Positions 1 through 8,564 of a stretch of 55,545 nucleotides of DNA are shown here, piece by piece (within the stretch, counting starts at the first letter, position 1; every line of letters starts with the position of its first letter). The position numbers were made by a program, and so were the translations under genes. Source of the DNA: Pseudomonadota bacterium. GTDB lineage: Bacteria > Pseudomonadota > Alphaproteobacteria > Sphingomonadales > Sphingomonadaceae. The DNA lies in NCBI GenBank assembly GCA_021847605.1, contig JAJZQN010000029.1, positions 1 through 55,545 on the forward strand, written 5' to 3'. Under the pieces are notes generated by a model. The model did no database searches. It was not told the DNA's origin and saw only the letters and a program-made list of their open reading frames with translations.

Positions 1-125
1 ATGCCACCACGTGAGTGGACCATGGCGAAGGCGCAATTTGCCGTGATCTTCGGCGAACGTTTCATCAGAGCCATGGCGGCCTGATGATCAACCGCCCGGC
101 CGCACACGGAAATCCTGACAGTCCC
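1..125 (+). mobile_element. Right end of an IS256-like insertion sequence (partial)
   Basis: The frame open from base 1 ends at a TGA at 82-84 and encodes a tail containing W-T-M-A-K-A-Q-F-A-V-I-F-G-E-R-F. This resembles the C-terminus of Mutator/IS256-type transposases (Trp, then Phe-Ala, then Gly-Glu-Arg). The stretch at 102-125, read on the minus strand, begins GGGACTGTCAGG and ends in CGTGTGC, which looks like an IS256-family terminal inverted repeat. Base composition drops sharply to AT-rich just after 125, consistent with an insertion boundary. The family assignment is from memory of the termini; the other end lies outside the window. Confidence 0.5.
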
Positions 126-680
126 GACGATCTTCTTAAGATCGATGATATCGTATGGGATGACGATTTTCATCAGCTAACATTAATCGAAAAATGTGTT
201 CTATCCTCTGAAGATCGGCGTTTTTTTGATCATAAAGGCGTAGATTGGATAGGCGTTGCACGTGAAATGTCTCGCATATTCCTTTTAAAAAGAATTCGTG
301 GTGCGAGTACCATAGAAATGCAATTTGTTCGCACTGTAACAGCTCGGTACGAGCGGTCGGTTAGAAGGAAATTGAGGGAAATTATTTTATCTTTAGTAAT
401 ACAGTTTCGATATTCTAAAATTAATATTTTACGGTCTTATTTGAGGATTGCGTTCTTCGGAAGCGGTTTGAAAGGAAGTGATGCCGCTGCTTCAAAGATG
501 TTTGAGATATCTGCTAGTGGATTATCAATTGATCAGGCCGCTAAAATTGCAGCTATGCTGATTTATCCGCGTCCCCTCAATCCAGATAATCTATGGAAAT
601 CACGAATTTCTCAAAGGGCTGCTAAAATTCACTCCCTGTACGCTGTCCACAAAGAGAAGTTTGATGAGTTGCGAATTTGA
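84..680 (+). CDS. Glycosyltransferase-51 (peptidoglycan transglycosylase) domain protein, N-terminus replaced by IS sequence
   Basis: The protein matches the monofunctional transglycosylase/GT51 fold that polymerises lipid II. Visible motifs are S-S-E-D-R-R-F-F-D-H (catalytic Glu), G-A-S-T-I-E-M-Q-F, a following K-L-R-E, S-K-I-N-I-L-R-S-Y-L, and A-A-K-I-A-A-M-L-I-Y-P. Normal family members have an N-terminal membrane anchor, which is missing. The first ~14 codons from ATG 84 lie in the IS end (to 125), so the reading frame is an IS-gene fusion. ATG 84 overlaps the preceding stop by one base; an in-frame ATG also exists at 15. The gene is much more AT-rich than the rest of the window and its consensus motifs are diverged (STIEMQF instead of STITQQ). 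It may be a decaying or acquired gene. Its 3' end overlaps the convergent gene by about 80 bases. Confidence 0.6.
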   Translation: MINRPAAHGNPDSPDDLLKIDDIVWDDDFHQLTLIEKCVLSSEDRRFFDHKGVDWIGVAREMSRIFLLKRIRGASTIEMQFVRTVTARYERSVRRKLREIILSLVIQFRYSKINILRSYLRIAFFGSGLKGSDAAASKMFEISASGLSIDQAAKIAAMLIYPRPLNPDNLWKSRISQRAAKIHSLYAVHKEKFDELRI

Positions 681-1274
681 CATGCTTCTAATATCTTTGC
701 TGGAATAATGGAGAATTATTCCTTCTGATATTTCATTGCGCTTTCTCTCTACAATATTCAGTATGGACGATGAAATTTTTGTCATAGATATTTGTATTGC
801 TAAAGACATATTTGCTATTTCTTGTATTTCATCCCATGTTGCTGGGATATTTTCTCGTCTTGATAGGCCGTTGAGTCGTCTTCCTAGTTCAACAAATGGG
901 TAATGAAGATCGTCTTCTATTAACTTCGTATATGACCATCCAAGAAGTAATTTGCTTCTATTATATATGGAATATAAATTTCTATTCCATTGTCGGACTG
1001 TTTCGATATATTCATTTTGAACACTAGAACGGTCTATTTTTGAATCTGGTTCAAACGAACTCAAAAGTCTGCGTGCAGCGAAGAGGCGGCTAGAGGCGTC
1101 ATGGTCTATTGCCTGCCAAAGTTCATGAATTGCTTCGTAGTCCCGAACGGCGCCTGCTTGTCGTTGTTGGGTTCTCCATGAAAGTTCTTGCCAAATTCGA
1201 GCCAGAAAGCTGCCTGCGATTACAATCGCAAGAGGAGCGATGATCAATTTAAACAGTTCGTAGATCACACTCAT
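600..1274 (-). CDS. Hypothetical membrane-anchored protein
   Basis: I do not recognise this 224-residue protein. It opens with a hydrophobic segment (roughly residues 5-25, L-F-K-L-I-I-A-P-L-A-I-V-I-A-G), followed by a charged, helix-rich region without cysteine or metal motifs, suggesting a single-pass inner-membrane anchor with a cytoplasmic domain. The ATG at 1274 shares one base with the uvrA stop; a GTG at 1277 is an alternative giving a 4-base overlap. It could therefore be translated by coupling to uvrA. It is AT-rich relative to uvrA, which suggests acquisition. Its 3' end runs about 80 bases into the convergent transglycosylase gene. Confidence 0.6.
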   Translation of the reverse strand: MSVIYELFKLIIAPLAIVIAGSFLARIWQELSWRTQQRQAGAVRDYEAIHELWQAIDHDASSRLFAARRLLSSFEPDSKIDRSSVQNEYIETVRQWNRNLYSIYNRSKLLLGWSYTKLIEDDLHYPFVELGRRLNGLSRRENIPATWDEIQEIANMSLAIQISMTKISSSILNIVERKRNEISEGIILHYSSKDIRSMSNSQLIKLLFVDSVQGVNFSSPLRNS

Positions 1275-4255
1275 CACTCCACAGCCACAGCTTCTAACCC
1301 CAACAACGGCGCCAGATACCGCCCGGTAAAGCTGCGCGGTTCCTTCACGACCTTTTCCGGCGTACCTTCCGCGACCACTTCGCCACCTTTCACGCCACCC
1401 TCTGGTCCCATATCGATGATCCAGTCGGCGGTTTTGATGACGTCCAGATTATGTTCGATCACGACCACGCTGTTGCCCTGGTCGACCAGCGCGTGGAGGA
1501 CTTCCAATAGCTTGCGGACGTCCTCGAAATGCAGGCCGGTGGTGGGTTCGTCGAGGATGTAGAGGGTGTTGCCGGTGGCTCTGCGGGATAGTTCCTTGGC
1601 GAGTTTGACGCGCTGGGCTTCGCCGCCGCTGAGCGTCGTGGCCTGTTGCCCGACCTTTACATAGCCAAGGCCGACTTCGGCGAGCATCGCCATCTTGTCG
1701 CGGATGGGCGGCACGGCCTTGAAGAATTCGACCGCATCCTCGACCGTTATGTCGAGGACGTCGGCGATGGACTTGCCCTTGAACTTCACCTCCAGCGTTT
1801 CGCGATTATAGCGGGCGCCGTGGCACACGTCGCATTCGACATAGACGTCGGGCAGGAAGTGCATCTCGATCTTTAGCACGCCGTCGCCCTGACAGGCTTC
1901 GCAACGGCCGCCCTTGACGTTGAAGGAGAAGCGGCCGGGCTTGTAGCCGCGCGCCTGTGCTTCGGGCAGCCCCGCGAACCAGTCGCGAATGTTGGTGAAG
2001 GCGCCGGTATAGGTGGCCGGGTTCGACCGGGGGGTGCGGCCGATGGGCGACTGGTCGATGTCGATGACCTTGTCGCAATGGTCGAGACCCGTCACCTTGT
2101 CATGTGCGCCGGCGACGATGCGGGCACCGTTCAGCGCACGGGCGGACGCGGCATAGAGGGTGTCGATGGTGAAGCTGGACTTGCCCGATCCCGAAACGCC
2201 GGTGATACAGGTGAAAGTGCCGAGCGGGATCGACGCGGTGACGCCGCGCAGATTATTGGCGCGGGCATTGTGGACGGTGAGTTTCTTGCCTGATCCCTTG
2301 CGGCGCTTGGCCGGGACTTCGATGCGGCGGGTGCCGTTCAGATAGTCGGCGGTCAGGCTTTTCTTGTTTTTCAGAAGCTGGGGCAGGGTGCCTTCCGCGA
2401 CGATGGTGCCGCCATGGACGCCCGCGCCCGGACCCATATCGACGATATAGTCGGCGGCGCGGATCGCATCTTCATCATGCTCCACGACGATGACGCTGTT
2501 GCCCAAGTCACGCAGCCGCTTGAGGGTGACGAGCAGCCGGTCATTGTCCCGCTGATGCAGGCCGATGGACGGTTCGTCGAGGACGTAGAGGACGCCGGAC
2601 AGGCCGCTGCCGATCTGGGACGCGAGGCGGATGCGCTGGCTCTCGCCGCCCGACAGGGTGCCGGACGTGCGGTCGAGGTTGAGATAGTCGAGGCCGACAT
2701 TGTTGAGGAAGCCGAGGCGCTCGACAATTTCCTTGAGGATGGCTTTGGCGATCTGATTCTGCTGATCGTTGAGCTTGTCCGGCATGGCGGTGAAGAAGTT
2801 GAGTGCGTCCAGCACCGAACGACGGGTGGAGAGGCTGATGTCCTCTCCCGCGATCTTCACGGCCAATGCTTCGGGTTTCAGGCGGGCGCCGTTGCACGTT
2901 TCGCACGGCATGGCGGTCTGATATTTGGCCAGCTCCTCGCGCATCCACGCGCTGTCGGTGCTGAGCAGGCGGCGGTTGAGGTTGCCGATGACGCCTTCGA
3001 AGGCTTTTTTGACCTCATAGCTTTTCTTGCCGTCCACGAAGCGCAGGGTGACGGGCTTGCCGCCGGTGCCGTGGAGGATGATGAGCTTTACCTCGCCGGG
3101 CAGGTCGGCCCACGGGGTTTCGAGGGAGAAGCCGAACTCCTTCGCGAGGCTGCCCAGCACCTGCATATAATAAGGCGAGGGCGGGTTGGATTTGGCCCAG
3201 GGGACGACGGCGCCCTTCTTGATGGAAAGCGCTTCGTTGGGGACGACGAGGTCGGGGTCGAACTCCTGCCGCTCGCCAAGGCCGTCGCAGGCGGGACATG
3301 CGCCCATCGGGGCGTTGAAGGAGAAGAGGCGCGGCTCAATCTCTGGAATCGTAAAGCCGCTGACCGGGCAGGCGAATTTTTCGGAGAAGACGATGCGGTT
3401 GGCGGGGATGCCGGCATTCTTCATTTTCCCGCCCGTCATCCCAGCGGAGGCTGGGATCTCAGGCATTTGTGCGCCGTCGCCTGCGGCCCCAGCCTTCGCT
3501 GGGGCGACGGATTTGGTGAGGTCGGCAACTGTGCCGTCGGCCAGATCGACATAGGCGAGGCCGTCGGCGAGTTTGAGCGCCTGTTCGAAACTGTCGGCAA
3601 GGCGGGTGGCCATGTCGTCGGTGACGGCGAGGCGATCGACCACGACTTCGATGTCATGCTTATACTTCTTGTCGAGGGCGGGAGCATCCTCGATCCCGTA
3701 AATCTCGCCGTCGATGCGGACGCGGGTATAGCCCGCCTTCTGCCATTCGGCCAGCTCCTTGCGATATTCGCCCTTGCGCCCGCGCACCACGGGGGCGAGC
3801 AGGTAGAAGCGGGTGCCGTCGGGCAGGAGGGCGACGCGGTCCACCATCTGGCTGACCGTCTGGGCGCTGATGGGCAGGCCGGTGGCGGGGCTGTAGGGGA
3901 TGCCGACGCGCGCCCAGAGCAGGCGCATATAGTCGTAGATTTCCGTGACTGTGGCGACGGTGGAGCGCGGATTGCGGCTGGTCGTCTTCTGCTCGATGGA
4001 GATGGCGGGGCTTAAACCCTCGATATGCTCGACATCGGGCTTCTGCATCATCTCAAGGAACTGGCGCGCATAGGCGGAGAGCGACTCCACATAGCGGCGC
4101 TGACCCTCTGCATAGATGGTGTCGAAGGCGAGGGAGGATTTACCCGACCCCGAAAGCCCGGTGATGACGACAAGGCTGTCGCGGGGCAGATCGACGTTCA
4201 CGCCCTTGAGATTATGTTCACGCGCGCCGCGCACGGATATGTGGGTCAGACTCAT
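1274..4255 (-). CDS. uvrA: Excinuclease ABC subunit A
   Basis: UvrA is the damage-recognition ATPase of nucleotide excision repair and acts as a dimer with UvrB. The 993-residue protein has the first Walker A at residues 33-41 (GLSGSGKSS) and a second (GVSGSGKSS) in the C-terminal half. It has two ABC signatures ([14 protein letters not shown] and [14 protein letters not shown]) and a C-terminal zinc module with C-E-A-C and C-D-V-C. In the first zinc module the second Cys is replaced (CPVSG instead of CPxCG), which I believe is common in Alphaproteobacteria. The start at 4255 is chosen because the family begins M-S-L-T-H-I; the frame stays open 70 codons further upstream, but that stretch has no family similarity. 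It is longer than the usual ~940-970 residues, partly because of an in-frame palindromic repeat at residues ~249-275. Confidence 0.97.
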   Translation of the reverse strand: MSLTHISVRGAREHNLKGVNVDLPRDSLVVITGLSGSGKSSLAFDTIYAEGQRRYVESLSAYARQFLEMMQKPDVEHIEGLSPAISIEQKTTSRNPRSTVATVTEIYDYMRLLWARVGIPYSPATGLPISAQTVSQMVDRVALLPDGTRFYLLAPVVRGRKGEYRKELAEWQKAGYTRVRIDGEIYGIEDAPALDKKYKHDIEVVVDRLAVTDDMATRLADSFEQALKLADGLAYVDLADGTVADLTKSVAPAKAGAAGDGAQMPEIPASAGMTGGKMKNAGIPANRIVFSEKFACPVSGFTIPEIEPRLFSFNAPMGACPACDGLGERQEFDPDLVVPNEALSIKKGAVVPWAKSNPPSPYYMQVLGSLAKEFGFSLETPWADLPGEVKLIILHGTGGKPVTLRFVDGKKSYEVKKAFEGVIGNLNRRLLSTDSAWMREELAKYQTAMPCETCNGARLKPEALAVKIAGEDISLSTRRSVLDALNFFTAMPDKLNDQQNQIAKAILKEIVERLGFLNNVGLDYLNLDRTSGTLSGGESQRIRLASQIGSGLSGVLYVLDEPSIGLHQRDNDRLLVTLKRLRDLGNSVIVVEHDEDAIRAADYIVDMGPGAGVHGGTIVAEGTLPQLLKNKKSLTADYLNGTRRIEVPAKRRKGSGKKLTVHNARANNLRGVTASIPLGTFTCITGVSGSGKSSFTIDTLYAASARALNGARIVAGAHDKVTGLDHCDKVIDIDQSPIGRTPRSNPATYTGAFTNIRDWFAGLPEAQARGYKPGRFSFNVKGGRCEACQGDGVLKIEMHFLPDVYVECDVCHGARYNRETLEVKFKGKSIADVLDITVEDAVEFFKAVPPIRDKMAMLAEVGLGYVKVGQQATTLSGGEAQRVKLAKELSRRATGNTLYILDEPTTGLHFEDVRKLLEVLHALVDQGNSVVVIEHNLDVIKTADWIIDMGPEGGVKGGEVVAEGTPEKVVKEPRSFTGRYLAPLLGLEAVAVE
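3434..3510 (-). repeat. Dispersed palindromic element inserted in frame inside uvrA
   Basis: Two hairpins lie close together: CCCAGC-GGAG-GCTGGG at 3440-3455 and CCCCAGC-CTTC-GCTGGGG at 3487-3504, flanked by CGTCAT and GACGG ends. The pattern matches the intergenic palindromic repeats of sphingomonad genomes. It adds about 26 residues rich in Ala, Gly, Pro and Lys at a loop just before the first zinc module, where E. coli UvrA (from memory) has no equivalent. Confidence 0.8.
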
Positions 4256-5082
4256 GGGGTCGCTTGTTCCAGATTTGTTCTGATGGGGCAAGGGGGCGCA
4301 GGGGCCGTTTGCGCCAACATAGGCATGGGCAGGGCGGTGCGCCAGAGTGGCCGAAGGGGCGGGGCGTGGATCGCCATGTCGTTCATCGGTCGGGGGCGGG
4401 CGTTGGTCGCGGCGCATGTCGCCGGGCGCGGCGGATGGGCCGGTCATCGAAGCCGGGCTTTGCACGCCGGTTCTTTCGCTATGGTCGTGTCAGGACGAGA
4501 CAGGGTTCCACCCCGTTAAGCGACGGTTCACCGCTGATGGTGCCGTCTATGGTCCAGATAGTTCAACCCGATCCTGGTGTGCCCGACAGCATCCCGGATA
4601 CGCCCCCGGCCTTCCCTTGCGCCGGGGGCGTTTTCTATTGGTTCGGCCTGCGGCCCGTCATCATCTGAATGCCGGTCGAACCAAGGGCAGGCTTTTAGGC
4701 CGCCAATTCCCCATTGATCGTTGCGATTCGTGCATTCCCGTACGGCAGATGTCGTTCGTGGCGGGGTGTCATGTCGTTGGTCGCGTCGTTCGTCCGCGAT
4801 GCTGCGCCTTTGGTCGACGCTGGTGTCGTTGGCCGATGACCGGCGTGTCCGGTCGAAGCGGGCAGGCGCGGGGCGGGCAGGCGGCGTAGACAGAATAGGC
4901 GAACGGGACAGGGAGCCACCCCAAAAGACCCCCTCTCAAAAGGCTCCTGACCCTTGCGCATCCGGTAGTCCCAAGTCCCCCTCTTGGCGGTGCCGGTTAG
5001 GTCCAGATGGCAGGCACAGCCCGATCATCGGACCCGTCACATTCGGCCAGTCAACAGGCACACAGGATTGAGGAGATTTATC
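4256..5082. other. Long intergenic region upstream of uvrA
   Basis: This 827-base stretch has several open frames, but none has family similarity and they overlap each other in different frames. Apart from the strong hairpin at 4601-4636 and the ribosome-binding site of the next gene (GAGGAG near 5069-5074), I see no gene. The uvrA promoter should lie near 4256-4400. The ssb gene that often lies divergent from uvrA in other bacteria is not here. Confidence 0.5.
4601..4636 (+). terminator. Strong intrinsic terminator with no obvious upstream gene
   Basis: A perfect 10-bp stem (CGCCCCCGGC / GCCGGGGGCG) with a 10-base loop is followed by TTTTCT on the plus strand. No coding gene ends just before it, so it may terminate a small RNA transcribed away from uvrA. 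A weak promoter-like pair (TTTGCA at 4459 and TATGGT at 4480, spacing 15) lies upstream. Confidence 0.6.
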
Positions 5083-5442
5083 ATGTTCGTTTCGACCAAG
5101 TTCGCCGCCGCCATCGCCACCGTCACCCTGATCGCCGGCGCCGGCACCGCTTCCGCCCAGAGCGAAAGCAGCGCCTTCAAGTCCAACGGCCGCCACACCG
5201 CAGTCTATCATGGCGATCTGGACCTGTCGAAGGGCGCGCAGCAGCAGGAACTGCGCCGCCGGATCGCCCGCGCCGCCAGCCGCGTCTGTTCCTCGCAGGA
5301 TCTGGCCGCGCAGCAGGAATGCCGTAGCGCAACGATCGCCCAGATGCAGGTGCCGGTAAACGCCGCCATCGCCCGCGCCGACACCGGCGAACGCTATGCC
5401 GACGCCAGCGTCAAGGAACCCCGCCCGCAGGTCGGCAACTGA
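5083..5442 (+). CDS. UrcA family secreted protein
   Basis: A small (119 residue) exported protein of the UrcA family, common in Sphingomonadales and Caulobacterales; its function is unknown. A signal peptide covers about residues 1-25, ending in A-S-A-Q. The remainder has the family pattern Y-x-D-L-D-L-S-K-G, R-R-I-x-x-A-A-x-x-V-C, a second Cys ten residues later (Q-E-C-R) and N-A-A-I-A-R-A. The two cysteines may form a disulfide in the periplasm. The start at 5083 is supported by GAGGAG 8-9 bases upstream and by placing the signal peptide at the N-terminus. It is a single-gene unit followed by its own terminator. Confidence 0.85.
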   Translation: MFVSTKFAAAIATVTLIAGAGTASAQSESSAFKSNGRHTAVYHGDLDLSKGAQQQELRRRIARAASRVCSSQDLAAQQECRSATIAQMQVPVNAAIARADTGERYADASVKEPRPQVGN

Positions 5443-5467
5443 TTGTCCGACGATAGGCTGTGAAGCG

Positions 5468-5495
5468 AAAGGCCCGGCGATTGCCGGGCCTTTTT
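5468..5495 (+). terminator. Intrinsic terminator of the urcA-like gene
   Basis: The stem AAGGCCCGGC / GCCGGGCCTT with loop GATT is followed by a T-run, 26 bases after the stop codon. Confidence 0.9.
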
Positions 5496-5528
5496 GCGTT
5501 AGGGGCGTGCCATGGATGGTGCAGAAAA

Positions 5529-5560
5529 GCGGGATGCCGGGTCAGGCCCGGCATGACGAT
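5529..5560. repeat. Palindromic repeat (ATGCCGGG type)
   Basis: The inverted arms ATGCCGGG and CCCGGCAT, followed by GACGATGACG, form the same class of short intergenic palindrome seen near 12382, 15825 and 16005. Confidence 0.6.
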
Positions 5561-5590
5561 GACGGGAATGGCGGGTGGCGAGCAGTTTTT

Positions 5591-5749
5591 ATCGTTCGAC
5601 ACTCGGTGCGGATTGCCCATAAGCGATCGTAAATTCCTCCCCTGCCAAGGGGAGGGGGACCACGAAGTGGTGGAGGGGTGTCCCCCTATCGAGAGGGGGA
5701 CACCCCTTCGTCTGGCCTTCGGCCATCCACCTCCCCTTCCAGGGGAGGA
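5591..5749. repeat. 159-bp palindromic (MITE-like) repeat, copy 1
   Basis: It is nearly identical along its length to 8972-9129. It starts ATCG-T-TCGACACTCGG, carries complementary AGGGGAGG and CCTCCCCT motifs at the two ends, and has an internal hairpin built on GGGGTGTCCCC / GGGGGACACCCC. No coding capacity. Confidence 0.85.
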
Positions 5750-5793
5750 AGGGCAGGAGGCGAGCATAGTCAGCCCTTGGGAGGAACGTCGTC

Positions 5794-5876
5794 CTGAACT
5801 TGTTTCAGGTTCCATTTATCCAGATTGAGCAATGGATCGGGCTGCTGGATGGATGCTGAAACAAGTTCAGCATGAC
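5794..5876. repeat. Inverted pair of 15-bp palindromic units
   Basis: CTGAACTTGTTTCAG (5794-5808) and its inverse CTGAAACAAGTTCAG (5856-5870) are separated by 47 bases and followed by CATGACG. This is a dispersed-repeat class downstream of the LytTR regulator gene. Confidence 0.65.
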
Positions 5877-5917
5877 GTAGTTTGAGCGCCTTAAACCCAC
5901 CCAAACTAGCCCCGTTC

Positions 5918-6679
5918 CTATCGCCCAGTCATCGCCCGGGCGTTGGCGAGGAAGGTGCGGCCGATGCGGATTTCGGTGGTGTCGACCAGGGCGGCGAACC
6001 AGACGCCGCTGCCGTCGTGGCGCAGGCGGGCGATATGGTCGCGGCGCACGATGTGGGAGCGGTGGAGGCGAACGAACTGCTGGGGGTCGAGCCGTTCCTC
6101 CAGACTGCTGATCGTCTGATGCAACAGATAGCTGTGACCACCGACGTGGAGGCGCATATAGTCGCGTTCCGCCTCGATCCGGTCGATCTGATCGGCGGCG
6201 ATGCGGATGAGTTCGGAGCGGTGCGGCACCCAGAATTCGTCGGCCCATTCCGGCGCCGGTTCATTGGAGACGGCCGGCGCGTCGTCGGGCGACTGATGGC
6301 GCAGCGCGGTTTCCACCCTGTCGATGGCGCGGGTCAGCCGATCATGCGCGACGGGTTTGAGCATATAGTCGATGGCGGCAAGATCGAACGCCTCCACCGC
6401 GAACCCTTCGAACGCGGTCACGAAGATGACGGCGGGGCGCAGGCCCATGCGGCCGACGGCGCGGGCGACGCCGATGCCGTCGAGCAGGGGCATGGCGATG
6501 TCGAGCATGACCAGATCGGGCTTCAGCCCTTCGATCAGGCGGAGCGCCGCTTCGCCATCGGTGGCGGTGCCGACCAGCGCGATGCGCGGTTCGCGCGCGC
6601 ACAGCATTTGCAGCCTTTCTACCGCCAGCGGCTCATCATCGACAATCATGGTGCGGATGGTCGGTGCAGGCAAAGACAT
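5918..6679 (-). CDS. LytTR-family response regulator
   Basis: A DNA-binding response regulator of 253 residues. The receiver domain (about 8-125) has the acidic pair D14-D15, phospho-acceptor D60 (V-M-L-D), T88 and K108 (K-P-V). The C-terminal half is a LytTR domain (about 148-253) with I-E-A-E-R-D-Y-M-R-L-H and F-V-R-L-H-R-S-H-I-V. The start at 6679 is selected because the receiver fold begins just after it; the longer open frame overlaps the kinase. It lies 4 bases downstream of the sensor kinase gene and is surely co-transcribed. Target genes are not evident. Confidence 0.93.
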   Translation of the reverse strand: MSLPAPTIRTMIVDDEPLAVERLQMLCAREPRIALVGTATDGEAALRLIEGLKPDLVMLDIAMPLLDGIGVARAVGRMGLRPAVIFVTAFEGFAVEAFDLAAIDYMLKPVAHDRLTRAIDRVETALRHQSPDDAPAVSNEPAPEWADEFWVPHRSELIRIAADQIDRIEAERDYMRLHVGGHSYLLHQTISSLEERLDPQQFVRLHRSHIVRRDHIARLRHDGSGVWFAALVDTTEIRIGRTFLANARAMTGR

Positions 6680-6683
6680 GATT

Positions 6684-7802
6684 TCAGCAGCCCCGGCGGA
6701 TGATGGGAAGGGTGACGAGGACCGCAAAGCCGCCGCCGTCGCGCGGACCATAGACGATGGCGCCCTGATCGCCAAAGCGGGCGGCAAGGCGATCGCGCAC
6801 ATTGGCAAGGCCGATGCCGCTGCCTGCGTCGTCGGGGGTGGGCGCCTTGTCGCCATTGTCGGTGACGCAGATATGCATGCGGTCGCCATCGGCTCTGGCG
6901 GTGATATGAATTTCGACCGGCTTGGTGGTGCGCGACACGCCATATTTGATCGCGTTTTCGACCAGAGGTTGCAGGATCAGCCCCGGTACGCAGGCGTCGA
7001 GCAGGTCGGGCGGGATGTCGATGATCGTGCGCAGCCGATCGGGAAAGCGCACCGCCTCAATATCCAGATAGAGTTTCTGGAGATGCACTTCCTCTTCCAG
7101 CGGCACATCGTCCAGCGGATCGCCGGTCAGGCTGGTGCGGTAGAAGTTGGAAAGCGACATGATCATCCGTTCCGCTTCGTCCGGCTGGTTGCGCATGACG
7201 AGGGTGGAGAGGGAATTGAGCGTGTTGAACAGGAAATGCGGGTTTACCTGATAACGCAGGGAGCGCAGTTCGGCCTGTTGCGCGGCCCGTTCCAGCCGGG
7301 CGGCGCGCCGTTCGGTGCGCAACGCTTCGCTGGCGTAGGAAAGGGCGAGATAGAGCGCGGCCCAGGCGGAGAGGAAGAAATAGCGGTTGCTGCCATCCTC
7401 CACGAACTGGAACAGAATGAAGCGATGCTCGCTGGCATATTTGGCGACATCGCCGTCGCCCAGCGCCAGGACACCGACGGGATCATAGATATTATACATA
7501 TAATAGTTGGCGCCCGCCATCGCGAGGGCGAAGGGGGCGGCCAGCGCAAAGCCGGCGACGATGCGGATGCCCAGCGGCTTACGGTCGAAGCGGCGCAGCG
7601 CGAGGTAGAAGATCCACGTGACGACGATGCCGATGATGGTGACGACGGCACGGCGCAGGACGATTTCGATCTGGCCGTCTATCCCTACGGCAATGGCGCG
7701 CAGCGACGCCCAGATGGCGTAGAATAACCAGAAACCGAGAATGGAATAGAGCGCCAGCGCCGGGGCAACCCCACGTTCGCCGTCTTCGGGAAGGAATGTC
7801 AT
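6684..7802 (-). CDS. LytS-type sensor histidine kinase
   Basis: Integral-membrane histidine kinase of 372 residues with about four hydrophobic segments in the first 155 residues and no recognisable ligand-binding domain. The His_kinase (LytS/YehU) box has the phospho-accepting His at 189 (V-N-P-H-F-L-F-N-T-L-N). The ATPase domain follows, with an N-box at 280-289 (LVENAIKYGV) and G-boxes at 315-318 and 327-334 (GSGIGLAN). It forms an operon with the LytTR regulator just downstream. Similar pairs in sphingomonads usually have unknown signals. Confidence 0.93.
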   Translation of the reverse strand: MTFLPEDGERGVAPALALYSILGFWLFYAIWASLRAIAVGIDGQIEIVLRRAVVTIIGIVVTWIFYLALRRFDRKPLGIRIVAGFALAAPFALAMAGANYYMYNIYDPVGVLALGDGDVAKYASEHRFILFQFVEDGSNRYFFLSAWAALYLALSYASEALRTERRAARLERAAQQAELRSLRYQVNPHFLFNTLNSLSTLVMRNQPDEAERMIMSLSNFYRTSLTGDPLDDVPLEEEVHLQKLYLDIEAVRFPDRLRTIIDIPPDLLDACVPGLILQPLVENAIKYGVSRTTKPVEIHITARADGDRMHICVTDNGDKAPTPDDAGSGIGLANVRDRLAARFGDQGAIVYGPRDGGGFAVLVTLPIIRRGC

Positions 7803-7960
7803 GGTGCCACTCTATAACGGCGCGCCGCAAATGTCGCCTGAGCGGCGTGTAGCTGGTCGAAGCGGCGTGGGCGTTGGTCGAACGGGGGAACCGGGATAAG
7901 GGCATGTCCGTTGATCCTGCACATGCAAAACCGCGAAAGGCGGTGCAGCAGGAGATGGTG

Positions 7961-8125
7961 ATGGAAAAGCGGCCAGGCGATAAAGAGCATGACGGGAAAG
8001 AGCATGACAGGGCGCTCGACAAGCAACTGGAAGACAGCATGGATGCGTCGGACCCGCCGTCCAAAACCAAGCCGGGCGATGACGGCGGCCCGGTTCCGTC
8101 TTCCGGTTATAAGGGCGATGATTGA
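7961..8125 (+). CDS. Small conserved hypothetical protein with E-D-S-x-x-A-S-D-P-P-S motif
   Basis: A 54-residue, highly charged protein with the motif L-E-D-S-M-D-A-S-D-P-P-S, a pattern that recurs in many short proteobacterial proteins of unknown function. GGAG at 7951-7954 lies at good spacing for the ATG at 7961. An in-frame ATG at 7904 would give 73 residues but has a poorer ribosome site. No membrane segment or cysteine; probably cytoplasmic and disordered. Confidence 0.6.
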   Translation: MEKRPGDKEHDGKEHDRALDKQLEDSMDASDPPSKTKPGDDGGPVPSSGYKGDD

Positions 8126-8232
8126 TGTGGTTGTGGGCGTTGTCCCGCATGGCAGGACGCCCCTGTTCATGATAGGTTGAAGCAGGCGGATCGCCCAGAA
8201 GCGGCCGCGCGAGGAAGAGGAGTGAGTGACCC

Positions 8233-8487
8233 ATGCCGACATCCGCAACCCCCGCCATCGAACGCATTGCCCGCGTGCTGGCCGGGCGCCATCTGAGCCT
8301 GAACGGCGTGGGCGCCGATCCGCATGCATCGGGTGCGGTGGACGCGGCATGGCGCGACCATCTGGACGATGCCTATGCCATTTTGCACACGCTGCGCGAA
8401 CCGGATGCCGACATGGCGCAGGCGGGCGATGTAACGGTGTGGCGCAGCATGATCGGCGCAGTGCTGGAACGGCGCGCATCGATCTGA
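8233..8487 (+). CDS. Conserved hypothetical protein, 84 residues
   Basis: I do not recognise the family. The protein is soluble and has R-I-A-R-V-L-A-G near the start, a W-R-D-H-L-D-D-A-Y-A-I-L segment and a V-W-R-S-M-I-G-A-V-L-E-R-R end, giving an all-helical look. A purine-rich GAGGAAGAGGAGTGAG precedes the ATG at 8233. It sits between two other small genes on the same strand with no clear operon partner. Confidence 0.6.
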   Translation: MPTSATPAIERIARVLAGRHLSLNGVGADPHASGAVDAAWRDHLDDAYAILHTLREPDADMAQAGDVTVWRSMIGAVLERRASI

Positions 8488-8564
8488 CCCGATTTGGTCG
8501 CTAATCTGGGTTAATTTGTTAATCTTTACAGTGTCATGATGGCTGGCTAGCAGATGCGGCCATC

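Noticed and set aside
2414..4015. 533-codon open frame antisense to uvrA
   Set aside because: It is the mirror of a high-GC coding gene; composition is Gly/Asp/Ala-rich with no family motif, whereas uvrA on the other strand is unmistakable.
4256..4465. 70-codon N-terminal extension of uvrA
   Set aside because: Pro/Arg-rich stretch with no family similarity; UvrA starts at M-S-L-T-H-I and the promoter should be here.
4695..4961. 88-codon minus-strand frame upstream of the urcA-like gene
   Set aside because: Arg/Pro/Thr-rich, no ribosome site or motif; considered non-coding.
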